DNA of 64,000 nucleotides from positions 1 to 64,000 of the forward strand of contig NZ_AZEG01000002.1 of assembly GCF_001434935.1 (NCBI RefSeq), written 5' to 3'. Below are positions 56,091 to 64,000 of this stretch, piece after piece (the stretch's first letter is position 1; each line of letters opens with the position of its first letter). The notes under the pieces were generated by a model. The model saw only the letters and a list, made by a program, of their open reading frames with translations, was not told where the DNA came from and ran no database searches. A program made the position numbers and the translations under genes. The stretch comes from Liquorilactobacillus uvarum DSM 19971 (GTDB taxonomy: Bacteria; Bacillota; Bacilli; Lactobacillales; Lactobacillaceae).

Positions 56091-56816
56091 TTATTTCAAC
56101 CATCCACCAGTAACATAAATCGTTTCACCCGTAAGATAAGAAGCTCGTTCATCTAAGAGTGCCTGAACCCAATAACTGATTTCAGTAGTTGCAGCAAAAC
56201 GCCCTAGCGGTATTGCTTCATTAACCTGATTTTTTTCTTTTTCAGAAAAGAGCGAATTCATTTGAGTATTCACAGCTCCTGGTGCGATAACATTAATCGT
56301 GATTCCCAGAGAACCAATTTCTTTGCTGTAGGCGGCGGCAAAAGAACTCAGAGCACCTTTAATTGTACTATAACCGACCTCCATTGCACTTCCTGCTCCG
56401 CCATAGACAGAGCCAATGAACACAATTCTGCCAAAATGATTCCGCGACAATTTTTCTTCTACTTTCTGTAACAGATACAACGGTGCCGTCAGTTGCATCG
56501 AAAGCATAGAGTTCAATGCAGCAAACTTCAAATCATGAAATAAACCATAACAAGTTGTTCCTTGTGCAAAAACTACAGCGTCCAGACCAAAAAGCTGATT
56601 AATCATCATATCCAACTCTTTTTTATTATTCAGATCACACTGCATCTGAATGAAATCCTGCTTTGGATGTGCTTGTCGTAAAACTGAACATAATTCATCA
56701 TTTTTTTCCCTATTTTTGAAATAATGCAAATAAATTGACCATCCTTGAGAAGCAAGATCACGTGCGACTTCACTACCTATATCTCCCGATGATCCAACTA
56801 TTAAAGCCCATTTCAT
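56091..56816 (-). CDS. ymfI: SDR-family oxidoreductase YmfI
   Basis: 241-aa short-chain dehydrogenase-like protein. The cofactor loop is IVGSSGDIGSEVARDL (residues ~5-20), NAG is replaced by FAQG, and the catalytic Tyr-x3-Lys is in VGYSTIKGALSSF. The substrate is unknown. It lies four bases after ymfH. The ATG at 56816 gives the family N-terminus. It is distinct from FabG in this window by sequence and operon. Confidence 0.86.
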   Translation of the reverse strand: MKWALIVGSSGDIGSEVARDLASQGWSIYLHYFKNREKNDELCSVLRQAHPKQDFIQMQCDLNNKKELDMMINQLFGLDAVVFAQGTTCYGLFHDLKFAALNSMLSMQLTAPLYLLQKVEEKLSRNHFGRIVFIGSVYGGAGSAMEVGYSTIKGALSSFAAAYSKEIGSLGITINVIAPGAVNTQMNSLFSEKEKNQVNEAIPLGRFAATTEISYWVQALLDERASYLTGETIYVTGGWLK

Positions 56817-56820
56817 ACTT

Positions 56821-58122
56821 TCAATTACCTTCTTTTGGTAAAATTTGGTATACACTGACCGCCTCTGAGCGGATAAACTCTTTACCGGCTGTTAAAACTT
56901 CTTCTAGTGTCATTTCTTGGATGACAGCTACTCTATCAAAGATTGTTGCTCCATTAAATAACCGACCTGAATATTGATTAGCAATCGATTCCAATGAATT
57001 CATAGAATGAATTTGCCTTCCAATCAACTCTTTTTTAGCTAAATTAAATTGAGTATACTGTCCCTTTAGTAACTGATCTGCATTCTCTAAAATTGCAATT
57101 ATATCATGGCAGAACCTCTGTGGATCGTCTGTATCGCTATTTATGGAAGCATAATGAAAGCCACGTTCAAGCTGAAACATAAAATCAAAACTATCATCGA
57201 TCACACCTTCATTATAAAGTCGTAAATAACTCACAGACGTATCACTGAATAATAGCCAAAGCAACATATCAATCCGCATCTTATAAATCAATCCTTCACG
57301 ACCAGCAGGAACCTGATCCAACCCTTTGATACCAACGGCAGCTTTAGGACGCTGAGTATCTAGTTCAAGCATGCGATAAGGGATAATATCTTGACCCGAT
57401 TCATCATTTTCCGGATTGGCACGTTTGATATCACTAATTGGCATAAATTGTTTCTTAGCCTGGTTCTCTTTTATCCAATTCATTGTTTCTTTGGGCTCTA
57501 TTGCTCCGGTCACAAATAAATTCATATTTTGAGGATGATAAAATGTCCAATAGCAGTCGTAAAGATTTTGTACGGTAATTTTTGCGATTGATTCAACTGT
57601 TCCGGCTATATCAATACTTAAAGGGTGTTCGGGATACAAGTTCTGAAGCATTCCAAAATAGAATCGCCAATCAATGTCATCTTCATACATTTTTATTTCT
57701 TGCCCAATGATCCCCTTTTCTTTTTCAATTGATTTCTCATTAAAATAGGGTTCTTGAACAAAATCTAACAAAATATCTAGATTTTTTTGAGGATAACTAG
57801 CAGTTGAAAAAAGATAACTGGTATTCGTGAAACTAGTAAATGCATTTGCATCAGCACCATAATGTCCGAACAGATCAAATGCATCGTGATCTTTCTTTTC
57901 AAATAATTTATGCTCCAAAAAGTGAGCAACACCATCAGGAACACATTCCATTTTTGACTTATTAAGCGGTACAAATTTGTTGTCAAGTGACCCATAGTCA
58001 GTTGTCAAGATGCCGTATGTTTTATGATATCCAGATCTTGGAAGAATATTAACTTCCAAACCATTATCTAATTTTTCTCTATATAATTTTTCGTCAAACT
58101 GCGGATACTGCACTATTTCCAT
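56821..58122 (-). CDS. ymfH: M16 peptidase YmfH (zinc-binding partner)
   Basis: 433-aa M16-family metallopeptidase. The inverted zinc motif HFLEH (His67, Glu70, His71) is intact, with a downstream Glu-rich helix (EKEKGIIGQEIKMYEDD) giving the third ligand. The second half is the inactive-type domain. It overlaps the ymfF stop as TAATG, so the two subunits are translated together. The natural substrate is unknown. Confidence 0.91.
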   Translation of the reverse strand: MEIVQYPQFDEKLYREKLDNGLEVNILPRSGYHKTYGILTTDYGSLDNKFVPLNKSKMECVPDGVAHFLEHKLFEKKDHDAFDLFGHYGADANAFTSFTNTSYLFSTASYPQKNLDILLDFVQEPYFNEKSIEKEKGIIGQEIKMYEDDIDWRFYFGMLQNLYPEHPLSIDIAGTVESIAKITVQNLYDCYWTFYHPQNMNLFVTGAIEPKETMNWIKENQAKKQFMPISDIKRANPENDESGQDIIPYRMLELDTQRPKAAVGIKGLDQVPAGREGLIYKMRIDMLLWLLFSDTSVSYLRLYNEGVIDDSFDFMFQLERGFHYASINSDTDDPQRFCHDIIAILENADQLLKGQYTQFNLAKKELIGRQIHSMNSLESIANQYSGRLFNGATIFDRVAVIQEMTLEEVLTAGKEFIRSEAVSVYQILPKEGN

Positions 58123-59381
58123 TAGCTAACTTCCCCATCTAAAAAATAAATCGACTGCAGCTCCGTTTTCCGAGCTACTTCAACAACATCTTCAAAATTA
58201 ACAGCATTCAACTCTTTCTGCCATTCTTGCACAGAAACACTCTTCTTCATTAAAATATTCACCAAATTTTGCTCCAAGTTATTTGCTGGACTATCCAAAC
58301 GACTCAAAAAAGAATTTTGTAAAGCTTCTTTTGTATCTCGAAATTCCTGTTGCGTAATTTCCCCATTTTTCATATCATCAAGCTGTTTGCTTATTATTTC
58401 TCTCGTTGCATTTTTATCCTTAGCTTGAATACCTGTTTGAACTGAAACAAAACCTCTGAAACTATCATATGAACTGTTTGCATAATAAGCTAAACTGGCT
58501 TTTTCACGCACATTCATGAATAACTTTGAAAGAGGAAGACCACCAAAAATACCATTGAAGACCAACGCCGCATAATAACCGTTTTCACGATAATAAACAG
58601 GCAATGAGTAGGCCAAGTCTAATTTTCCTTGCACAACAGGTTGATGTTCATCCTTTTCATTAACTTTTAGTCTTGAATTTTGATTATAAAAAAGTGTCCC
58701 ACTAAATGCCTGCCGTTTCGTAAATGGAAGTTCACGCGCCAATTTTTCACATTCAATCTTATCTACATTACCGGAAACTACTACCTCGATTTGATCCTTT
58801 CGAATACATTCAGTATAGTAGTCATACAATGCTTTAGGGGTAATCTTTTCTAACTGTTCATATGTTCCAAACGACGGCGATTTTTGAGCCTCATCTGAAA
58901 AATGTATTTTTTGTAAGGCAAGCGCTGCGTATAATTGCTTGTCATCTCGGACGGTTTGCATGTAAAAGCCAAGATTTTTCTTCTGACGTTCAAAAGTTGC
59001 ATGGTCAAATTCACCATTAAAAGCTAGCGGCTCAAAAATACATTGTTTCAAAAATGCAAAAGCACCTTTGAGCAATCCTTCCTTATCAGCTAAATAACGT
59101 TCATTAACACAATCAAAAACACAATTCAGAATATGCACATTGCCCCTACGCTCGACGGTAATTCCAAAACCCGCTCCATACATTTTTGAAAGCTCTTCTG
59201 CAACAGCTTTTTGTGTTGGGAAAAGTTCACTAGCAGCTTCCAACACATTTGCCAGCAACATTCTTTTAGTTATTGCTTTGCTATTAAGAGGCTCAATCAG
59301 TGCTATCGCGATTCTTGTTGTTTTAAATTGTTCAGTTGGTGTGACTGTTAAGCTCATACCAGATCTTATTTCGGTACGCAC
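58122..59381 (-). CDS. ymfF: M16 peptidase-like protein YmfF (no zinc motif)
   Basis: 419-aa M16-fold protein lacking HxxEH; the corresponding region reads ELFPTQKAVAEELSKMYG. M16B enzymes act as an active plus an inactive subunit, so YmfF is the likely partner of YmfH. The GTG at 59381 is 8 bases after GAGGAGG and is preferred over an upstream ATG that adds 13 residues. It is first in the ymfF-ymfH-ymfI-rodZ-pgsA row. Confidence 0.9.
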   Translation of the reverse strand: MRTEIRSGMSLTVTPTEQFKTTRIAIALIEPLNSKAITKRMLLANVLEAASELFPTQKAVAEELSKMYGAGFGITVERRGNVHILNCVFDCVNERYLADKEGLLKGAFAFLKQCIFEPLAFNGEFDHATFERQKKNLGFYMQTVRDDKQLYAALALQKIHFSDEAQKSPSFGTYEQLEKITPKALYDYYTECIRKDQIEVVVSGNVDKIECEKLARELPFTKRQAFSGTLFYNQNSRLKVNEKDEHQPVVQGKLDLAYSLPVYYRENGYYAALVFNGIFGGLPLSKLFMNVREKASLAYYANSSYDSFRGFVSVQTGIQAKDKNATREIISKQLDDMKNGEITQQEFRDTKEALQNSFLSRLDSPANNLEQNLVNILMKKSVSVQEWQKELNAVNFEDVVEVARKTELQSIYFLDGEVS

Positions 59382-59565
59382 TTTTGTTTCCTCCTCAAAT
59401 TTACTTATGTACAATATCATAATTGATTAAAATAAAAATTACAAATAAGGCTTTTGCCCTAGTTAAAATACGATTAATGTTCAGTCTCGGTTTTACTTTA
59501 ATAAAAAATTTAAAATTTTGCTTGCCCAAGGCAACAATTTTGCGATCGGTAAACTCAAAGAACAA

Positions 59566-59638
59566 AAAACTGGAATGAGGTGTCCCCCCAAGATAAAGAC
59601 ATAGCCTTTATCTACATTAGGAGCACACCTCAGTTTTT
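59566..59638 (-). terminator. Elaborate structured terminator after ftsK
   Basis: On the minus strand an outer stem (AAAAACTGAGGTGT with ACACCTCATTCCAGTTTTT) encloses CTCCTAATGT, an 8-bp hairpin AGATAAAG/CTTTATCT and a G6 run, ending in TTTTTT. It shares the CTGAGG...CTAATG motif with the terminator after trxA. Confidence 0.75.
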
Positions 59639-59657
59639 TCATAGATTTTTCGAATCT

Positions 59658-62003
59658 TTATTGGGATGGATTGTCATCATTAATATAGACTTTCCTTGGT
59701 TTGCTGCCCTCAGAAGGACCGACCATTCCTTTAGCCTCCATCTCATCAACCAACCTTGCTGCACGGTTATAGCCGATTCGGAAGCGACGCTGCAGCATTG
59801 AAATACTGCATGCTTGCTCTTTAACAATCAGCTGGACAGCATCGTTAAAGAGCTCGTCATCGGAATCTTCACTCTCATCCTGTGTTGTCTCCTCGTCAGA
59901 AACGATAAGCGATTCATCATACTCAGCAGATTGCTGCTGTTTAACAAAATCTACAACACTCGCGACATCATTGTCAGAAATAAATGCTCCTTGGACCCTA
60001 ATTGGTTTATTAAGACCCATTGGTAAGAATAACATGTCTCCTCGTCCCAAAAGTTTCTCAGCACCATTAGTATCAATGATCGTCCTTGAATCGGTCCCAC
60101 TTGAAACAGCAAAAGAGATACGTGAAGGAACATTAGCCTTAATTAGTCCTGTGATAACATCGACTGAAGGTCTCTGTGTTGCAAGAATCATGTGAATCCC
60201 AGCAGCACGTGCCATTTGTGCCAACCGGATAATTGCATCTTCGACTTCATTTGCAGCAACCATCATCAAATCGGATAACTCATCAACAACGATAACAATA
60301 TATGGCAATAATGGTTCTTCTGATCTCGTCTCAGCATTTTGCCGCTGAATCATATCATTGTAACCAGCAATATTTCTTTGACCAGTATTGGCAAACAACT
60401 CATAGCGTCTTTCCATCTCAGCAACTAATTTGTGCAGCGCCTTAGATGCTTTTTTAGGATTAGTCACAACCGGCGTCAAAAGATGTGGTACCCCATTATA
60501 AACGCCTAACTCAACTTTTTTCGGATCAACTAACATCAATTTTACTAAATGTGGTGGACAATTCATCAATAAACTTGTAATAATTCCATTGATTGCAACT
60601 GACTTACCACTTCCGGTCGAACCAGCAATTAACAAGTGTGGCATCTTTGAAAGGTCAGCGGTTACCAGCTTCCCTGAAATATCCCTTCCAAGCGGGACCT
60701 CCAACGGCTTACTTTTCTGGCCCTTTTGTGCCTCAATGATATCCCTAAAAGAAACTGTTGAAACCTTTTGATTTGGAACTTCAATCCCAATCAATGATTT
60801 TCCTGGGATAGGAGCTTCAATTCTAATATCTTTTGCAGCTAGAGCAAGAGCCAAATCATCCGCGAGATTCACAATTTTGCTGACCTTTACCCCGATCGCC
60901 GGATGAAGTTCATACTTAGTAACTGCTGGTCCCAAAATGGCACTTTTTATATCTACATCAACTCCAAAACTATTAAAAGTTTTTTTCAAAACTTGCGTAT
61001 TTTTCTCAATTTTTTGATATTCATCACTCTGATCAGTTGGCTCAACTCTTTGCAGAAGAGTTGTTGGTGGTAACTCATAATCATCATTTACCGGATTATC
61101 ACTAAACGTTGATCCTGTTTTTTTACCCTGTTCTTTCTTAGCTTCCACCTGACTATCTTGAACATTTTCAGTTTGTTCCGCTCCTGTATTCCATGTATCA
61201 GTTCTAATGGTTTCTGCGCCACTATTAGCTGTCTTTTTTATTTCAACAACTCTTTCAGCAGGTATTTCAGACCGCAGCTCTTCAGATTTGTTTGACTTTT
61301 TTTTAATTCTTTTTTTGTTATTTCTTTTGCTTTGTCCAATCTTTTTTAATCCAACCATTTTTTTACACAATCTAAAAATCAATTTGCGCAAGCAATTGTA
61401 TAAAAAGGCAAAAGTCTTTTTTATAAAAGTCAGTATTTGATAAAGTATTTTTCCACAGTATTCTATAACGCGGCTGAGCGGGAAACCACTGAAGACACAA
61501 ATACCTATCACTAAACTCAGTCCAACAATTATATACGTTCCCACTTGCGCAAACAAAAAGTAAGATGGCGTGTATAATATAGCACCAATTATACCCCCGC
61601 CAATACGGCTCCCGATGCTTCCAGCAGCAATGTCTGCACGCAAATACTGCCATGTAATACTTATAAAATCAGAGTGCAAATCCAATTGTCGAAAAAAAAG
61701 GCTATGCAAGAAGAGCAACACACTGGCTAAAATAATGCCTGCGCCGCCCCAATAATGTTTTTCAAGTTGAGGTTCTTTATCTGTCAAAAGCAGATAACCA
61801 CCTAAAGCAATGAGCGCGATCTGACCAACAGTATATGCATCACCGATAAACAAGCGAAAAATATTTATACATAAAATTCCGACATAACCTAGTTTCAGTA
61901 ATCCTAATAAACCAACTAGGATGAAAAGGCCACCGCTCGTACGCTTGGATATAAATTCAGATTTCTTACTAGTTGTTCGCCTTTTTCTCTTGCGTTGCGC
62001 CAA
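59658..62003 (-). CDS. ftsK: DNA translocase FtsK/SpoIIIE
   Basis: 781-aa division-associated DNA pump. The N-terminus is basic, followed by about four to five membrane segments (to ~200), a charged linker (~210-320), the alpha/beta motor with Walker A AGSTGSGKSVAING and Walker B IVIVVDELSDLMM, and a C-terminal gamma winged helix (SISMLQRRFRIGYNRAARLVDEMEAKG, here split at about residues 725-750). The start is TTG after GAGAGGGG. It clears chromosome termini from the closing septum. Confidence 0.95.
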   Translation of the reverse strand: MAQRKRKRRTTSKKSEFISKRTSGGLFILVGLLGLLKLGYVGILCINIFRLFIGDAYTVGQIALIALGGYLLLTDKEPQLEKHYWGGAGIILASVLLFLHSLFFRQLDLHSDFISITWQYLRADIAAGSIGSRIGGGIIGAILYTPSYFLFAQVGTYIIVGLSLVIGICVFSGFPLSRVIEYCGKILYQILTFIKKTFAFLYNCLRKLIFRLCKKMVGLKKIGQSKRNNKKRIKKKSNKSEELRSEIPAERVVEIKKTANSGAETIRTDTWNTGAEQTENVQDSQVEAKKEQGKKTGSTFSDNPVNDDYELPPTTLLQRVEPTDQSDEYQKIEKNTQVLKKTFNSFGVDVDIKSAILGPAVTKYELHPAIGVKVSKIVNLADDLALALAAKDIRIEAPIPGKSLIGIEVPNQKVSTVSFRDIIEAQKGQKSKPLEVPLGRDISGKLVTADLSKMPHLLIAGSTGSGKSVAINGIITSLLMNCPPHLVKLMLVDPKKVELGVYNGVPHLLTPVVTNPKKASKALHKLVAEMERRYELFANTGQRNIAGYNDMIQRQNAETRSEEPLLPYIVIVVDELSDLMMVAANEVEDAIIRLAQMARAAGIHMILATQRPSVDVITGLIKANVPSRISFAVSSGTDSRTIIDTNGAEKLLGRGDMLFLPMGLNKPIRVQGAFISDNDVASVVDFVKQQQSAEYDESLIVSDEETTQDESEDSDDELFNDAVQLIVKEQACSISMLQRRFRIGYNRAARLVDEMEAKGMVGPSEGSKPRKVYINDDNPSQ

Positions 62004-62287
62004 AACATGATACCCCTCTCACAGTTAACTATTCCAGATTAATTATAACATAACTATACTATGAGATATTATCTCTACACGAACACTAGAAAAACATGCT
62101 CCGAGGTTTGATCAAAAATCAAGTTTTGATCTAATTTTTTATTAATTTCATATAATCATTATCCACAAGTCAAAATTATTCATCTAACTTCCAATCAACC
62201 CATAATAGAGAAACACGCTATGTTCAATTTACAGACAATAATCAGACCTTGACGACTATGAGCACTCACATCTTTCAAAACCAGAGA
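62004..62287. other. Gap upstream of ftsK with an inverted repeat
   Basis: About 280 AT-rich bases. It contains the 8-bp inverted repeat GATCAAAA-ATCAAG-TTTTGATC (62110-62131), followed on the plus strand by TAATTTTTT, and a TATAAT (about 62041-62046, minus) that may be the ftsK -10 box. No gene is seen. Confidence 0.45.
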
Positions 62288-62800
62288 CTATTTCAGCTTG
62301 TCATTCTCATAGACATGACTTTTCTCTAGTTCTGGAAAATCTTGCTGTCTTAATGCTTCATAAATCACAATTGCTGCAGTATTAGATAAATTCAGTGCTC
62401 TAATATGCGTATCATTCTGCGGTATTCGAATACATTTTTCAGAATTCTGCCGCATAAATGGTTCTGGCAGCCCTGTTGTTTCTTTACCAAAAACAAAATA
62501 ATTGTCTCTATCTTCCTGACTATAATCAACTTGTGTATATGCATGTTCGGCAAATTTGGAAACAAGATACAAATCATCCTTGTTACCTAATGTTTTCATA
62601 AAATCTTGCAAGTTCTTATGGTAAGTTATTTTAACTTTATCCCAATAGTCTAAACCGGCTCTTTTTAAATATTTATCATCCGTTGAAAATCCTAACGGTT
62701 CAATCAAATGCAGTTCAGTGTTGGTTCCCGCACATGTTCTAGCAATGTTTCCGGTATTGGCCGGCATTAAAGGTTCGAACAAAACGATATGATTTGCCAT
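62288..62800 (-). CDS. trmL: tRNA (cytidine/uridine-2'-O-)-methyltransferase TrmL
   Basis: 170-aa SPOUT methyltransferase that modifies the wobble nucleotide of tRNA-Leu in studied species. It shows the start HIVLFEPLMPANTGNIARTCAGTN, the middle YFVFGKETTGLPE, and the knot end RIPQNDTHIRALNLSNTAAIVIYEALRQ. The ribosome site AGAGGG is 11 bases from the ATG. A promoter and structured leader with a terminator lie upstream, so expression may be attenuated. Confidence 0.92.
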   Translation of the reverse strand: MANHIVLFEPLMPANTGNIARTCAGTNTELHLIEPLGFSTDDKYLKRAGLDYWDKVKITYHKNLQDFMKTLGNKDDLYLVSKFAEHAYTQVDYSQEDRDNYFVFGKETTGLPEPFMRQNSEKCIRIPQNDTHIRALNLSNTAAIVIYEALRQQDFPELEKSHVYENDKLK

Positions 62801-62843
62801 GACTTATGTTTCCCTCTCTACTTAACTTTATTATTTTTTTAAA

Positions 62844-62950
62844 CAAAAAAAGCGCAGCCATTCGGTGTGGGCACGGCGAACAGCTACGTTAATGAAGTAC
62901 AATCATTCAACAACTAACGACTGTTCCGTTAATTGTTAACAACCGATTTC
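62844..62950 (-). ncRNA. Structured leader or small RNA upstream of trmL, with intrinsic terminator
   Basis: From a predicted start near 62950 the minus transcript forms hairpin A (AACAATTAACG/CGTTAGTTGTT, loop GAACAGT, 62909-62937), a small hairpin B (AATGA/TCATT, 62891-62907) and a 12-bp terminator (CGTAGCTGTTCG/CGAATGGCTGCG, then seven T, 62844-62888). The loop of A (GAACAG) is complementary to CTGTTC in the terminator's 5' arm. The class is not recognised; it could be a riboswitch, attenuator or stand-alone RNA. Confidence 0.65.
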
Positions 62951-62958
62951 TCTACGTT

Positions 62959-62987
62959 ATAATACCATCGCAGCTTCAGATTTACAA
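62959..62987 (-). promoter_or_regulatory. Promoter of the trmL leader
   Basis: TTGTAA (62982-62987), 17-bp spacer, TATTAT (62959-62964). Confidence 0.78.
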
Positions 62988-63012
62988 GTTATTTTCAAAA
63001 AATATTTGTTTT

Positions 63013-63873
63013 TCAATTATTTTCAATCGTTAAAAGTAAGACATCAATCGTTATTTTTTCTAATCCTTTCTCTAGCGCTGCATCGATCTTCTCAGCAGCA
63101 GCTCCCCAATGAAGTGGTGTCATATACAATAAATTTTCAAAAGAAGTGTTTGAAAGGGAAAATTCGTAGGTTATTTTTTTAACATTTGCATGCGGATAGT
63201 GTTTTTTAAATAAGGATAACACCTTATCATTGCTGTATGAATAATGCGAATCATTTTTTTTATATAACATATGCCTTAGTTCAATTAGGTAATTCTCGTT
63301 TGGAATGATTTTGAACAAAAATCCCTCACTTTTCAAAATACGATCAAATTCCTCATATGCTGAGGGGGAAAACATATCAAGGATCACATCAAACGATGCG
63401 GAAGCAAATGGTAGTTGCGCTAAGTCCGCAATACAGAAAAAACCCGCCCCTTCATCTTGTGTCGCCAAATTAATTGCTCTTTTTGAAATGTCAAAACCTA
63501 CATAAGCATCTTGCTTATTCGCACGCTGTTCTTCAACATACTTTAATGTTGATCCTTCACCACACCCAGCGTCGACTATTCGCAAAGATTTGTTTTTTGG
63601 AAGCTGATCTGTTATTTCATCAATAATAGGTTTAAATAATCCCGCTCTAAGAACGGAACGCCTTGCTTGCCACATTTTTGCATCATCATAATCACTTTTT
63701 ACACCATGTTTTAAAAAATATAACGTCCCTTTTTTTGAAAAATCAAACTGATGTCCTTTCAAACAGTTAACACTTCTACCCACTATTTTTTCAAAACTTT
63801 CTCCACAAACAGGGCATTTAAAAATATCCATCTTTTCATCAACAAAAGCCATTCCACGTTCAATTTTTTTCAC
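63013..63873 (-). CDS. rlmA: 23S rRNA (guanine-N1)-methyltransferase, RlmA family
   Basis: 286-aa rRNA methyltransferase of the RlmA family, modifying G745/G748 in hairpin 35 in studied species. The N-terminal zinc finger is seen as KCPVCGESF and NCLKGHQFDFSKKG, followed by the SAM-binding motif IVDAGCGEGSTL and the DMFSPSAYEEF segment. The start is GTG after GGAGG. In related species the family can affect macrolide sensitivity. It stands alone before the trmL leader promoter. Which of RlmA(I) or RlmA(II) it is cannot be told here. Confidence 0.9.
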   Translation of the reverse strand: MKKIERGMAFVDEKMDIFKCPVCGESFEKIVGRSVNCLKGHQFDFSKKGTLYFLKHGVKSDYDDAKMWQARRSVLRAGLFKPIIDEITDQLPKNKSLRIVDAGCGEGSTLKYVEEQRANKQDAYVGFDISKRAINLATQDEGAGFFCIADLAQLPFASASFDVILDMFSPSAYEEFDRILKSEGFLFKIIPNENYLIELRHMLYKKNDSHYSYSNDKVLSLFKKHYPHANVKKITYEFSLSNTSFENLLYMTPLHWGAAAEKIDAALEKGLEKITIDVLLLTIENN

Positions 63874-63895
63874 ATTTTTCCTCCGCCTAAATTAC

Positions 63896-64000
63896 TCATT
63901 CAATTTTAAGATACTTGCCCTTAACCAACTTTATCAAGTCTTCTTGCTTTAAACGCACAGATCTGCCAACTTTCCCTGCTGAAACTGAAATCTGTTCAAA
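63896..64000 (-). CDS. C-terminal end of an unidentified gene (partial)
   Basis: An open frame enters from the right edge and ends at 63896. The visible 34 residues, ending RSVRLKQEDLIKLVKGKYLKIE, show a basic, helix-then-strand pattern. No family is recognised from so short a piece. It lies 22 bases before rlmA on the same strand, so the two may be cotranscribed. Confidence 0.5.
   Translation of the reverse strand, partial: FEQISVSAGKVGRSVRLKQEDLIKLVKGKYLKIE

Noticed and set aside
62110-62131. FabT-like or terminator site upstream of ftsK
   Set aside because: The inverted repeat has a 6-base centre, its T-run points away from ftsK, and no fatty-acid gene is near; left as an unexplained repeat.

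Overview
The window is a low-GC Firmicutes chromosome segment. Gene content and order (the FabZ1-FabT-FabH...FabI cluster with all four acetyl-CoA carboxylase genes, a dlt operon with dltX, IreB/RuvX/DUF1292, YmfF/YmfH/YmfI/RodZ/PgsA/CinA/RecA) indicate Lactobacillaceae, perhaps near Liquorilactobacillus or Ligilactobacillus. The genus is an inference from gene order, not a database result. Nearly all core genes lie on the minus strand, and start codons are often TTG.

Region 1 (1-7685) is the right end of an integrated temperate phage. On the minus strand lie a cro-like gene, an antirepressor, a small HTH protein, a 45-aa membrane peptide, an HNH protein, a replication protein with repeats inside its gene, and a YopX-family protein. 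On the plus strand lie a LexA-like CI repressor starting with TTG, a Ser-rich lipoprotein, an unknown helical protein and a tyrosine integrase. Three related operators sit in the cI-cro gap. The integrase end abuts the 3' end of a tRNA-Gln(CUG) gene, the likely attachment site; the rest of the phage lies left of the window.

Region 2 (7685-16100) carries two C34 tRNAs (Gln-CUG, Glu-CUC), a small orphan gene, rdgB-yfcE-small membrane protein, divergent yslB, the dltX-A-B-C-D operon and trxA.

Region 3 (16100-29500) holds mutS2, cvpA, zapA, the ireB-ruvX-DUF1292 operon, alaS with a T-box leader and its own promoter, cshB, nrnA, an MBL-fold hydrolase, SOS-controlled dinB, and zwf.

Region 4 (29650-39600) is a complete type II fatty-acid synthesis operon of 13 genes, fabZ1 to fabI. 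A strong promoter stands upstream, with a FabT-like operator just past its start site.

Region 5 (39860-64000) holds ymdB-mutS-mutL-ruvA-ruvB-queA-tgt-yajC, rny, recA with a perfect SOS box, cinA, the ymfF-ymfH-ymfI-rodZ-pgsA cluster, ftsK, trmL, rlmA and the tail of one more gene.

The most notable unexplained signals are a promoter-plus-terminator leader RNA before trmL, whose hairpin loop is complementary to the terminator arm, and two similar, elaborately folded terminators after trxA and ftsK that share an internal-loop motif but not their stems. The two plus-strand cargo genes between cI and integrase are also candidates for phage-exclusion or defence functions. No CRISPR array, insertion sequence or rRNA was seen.
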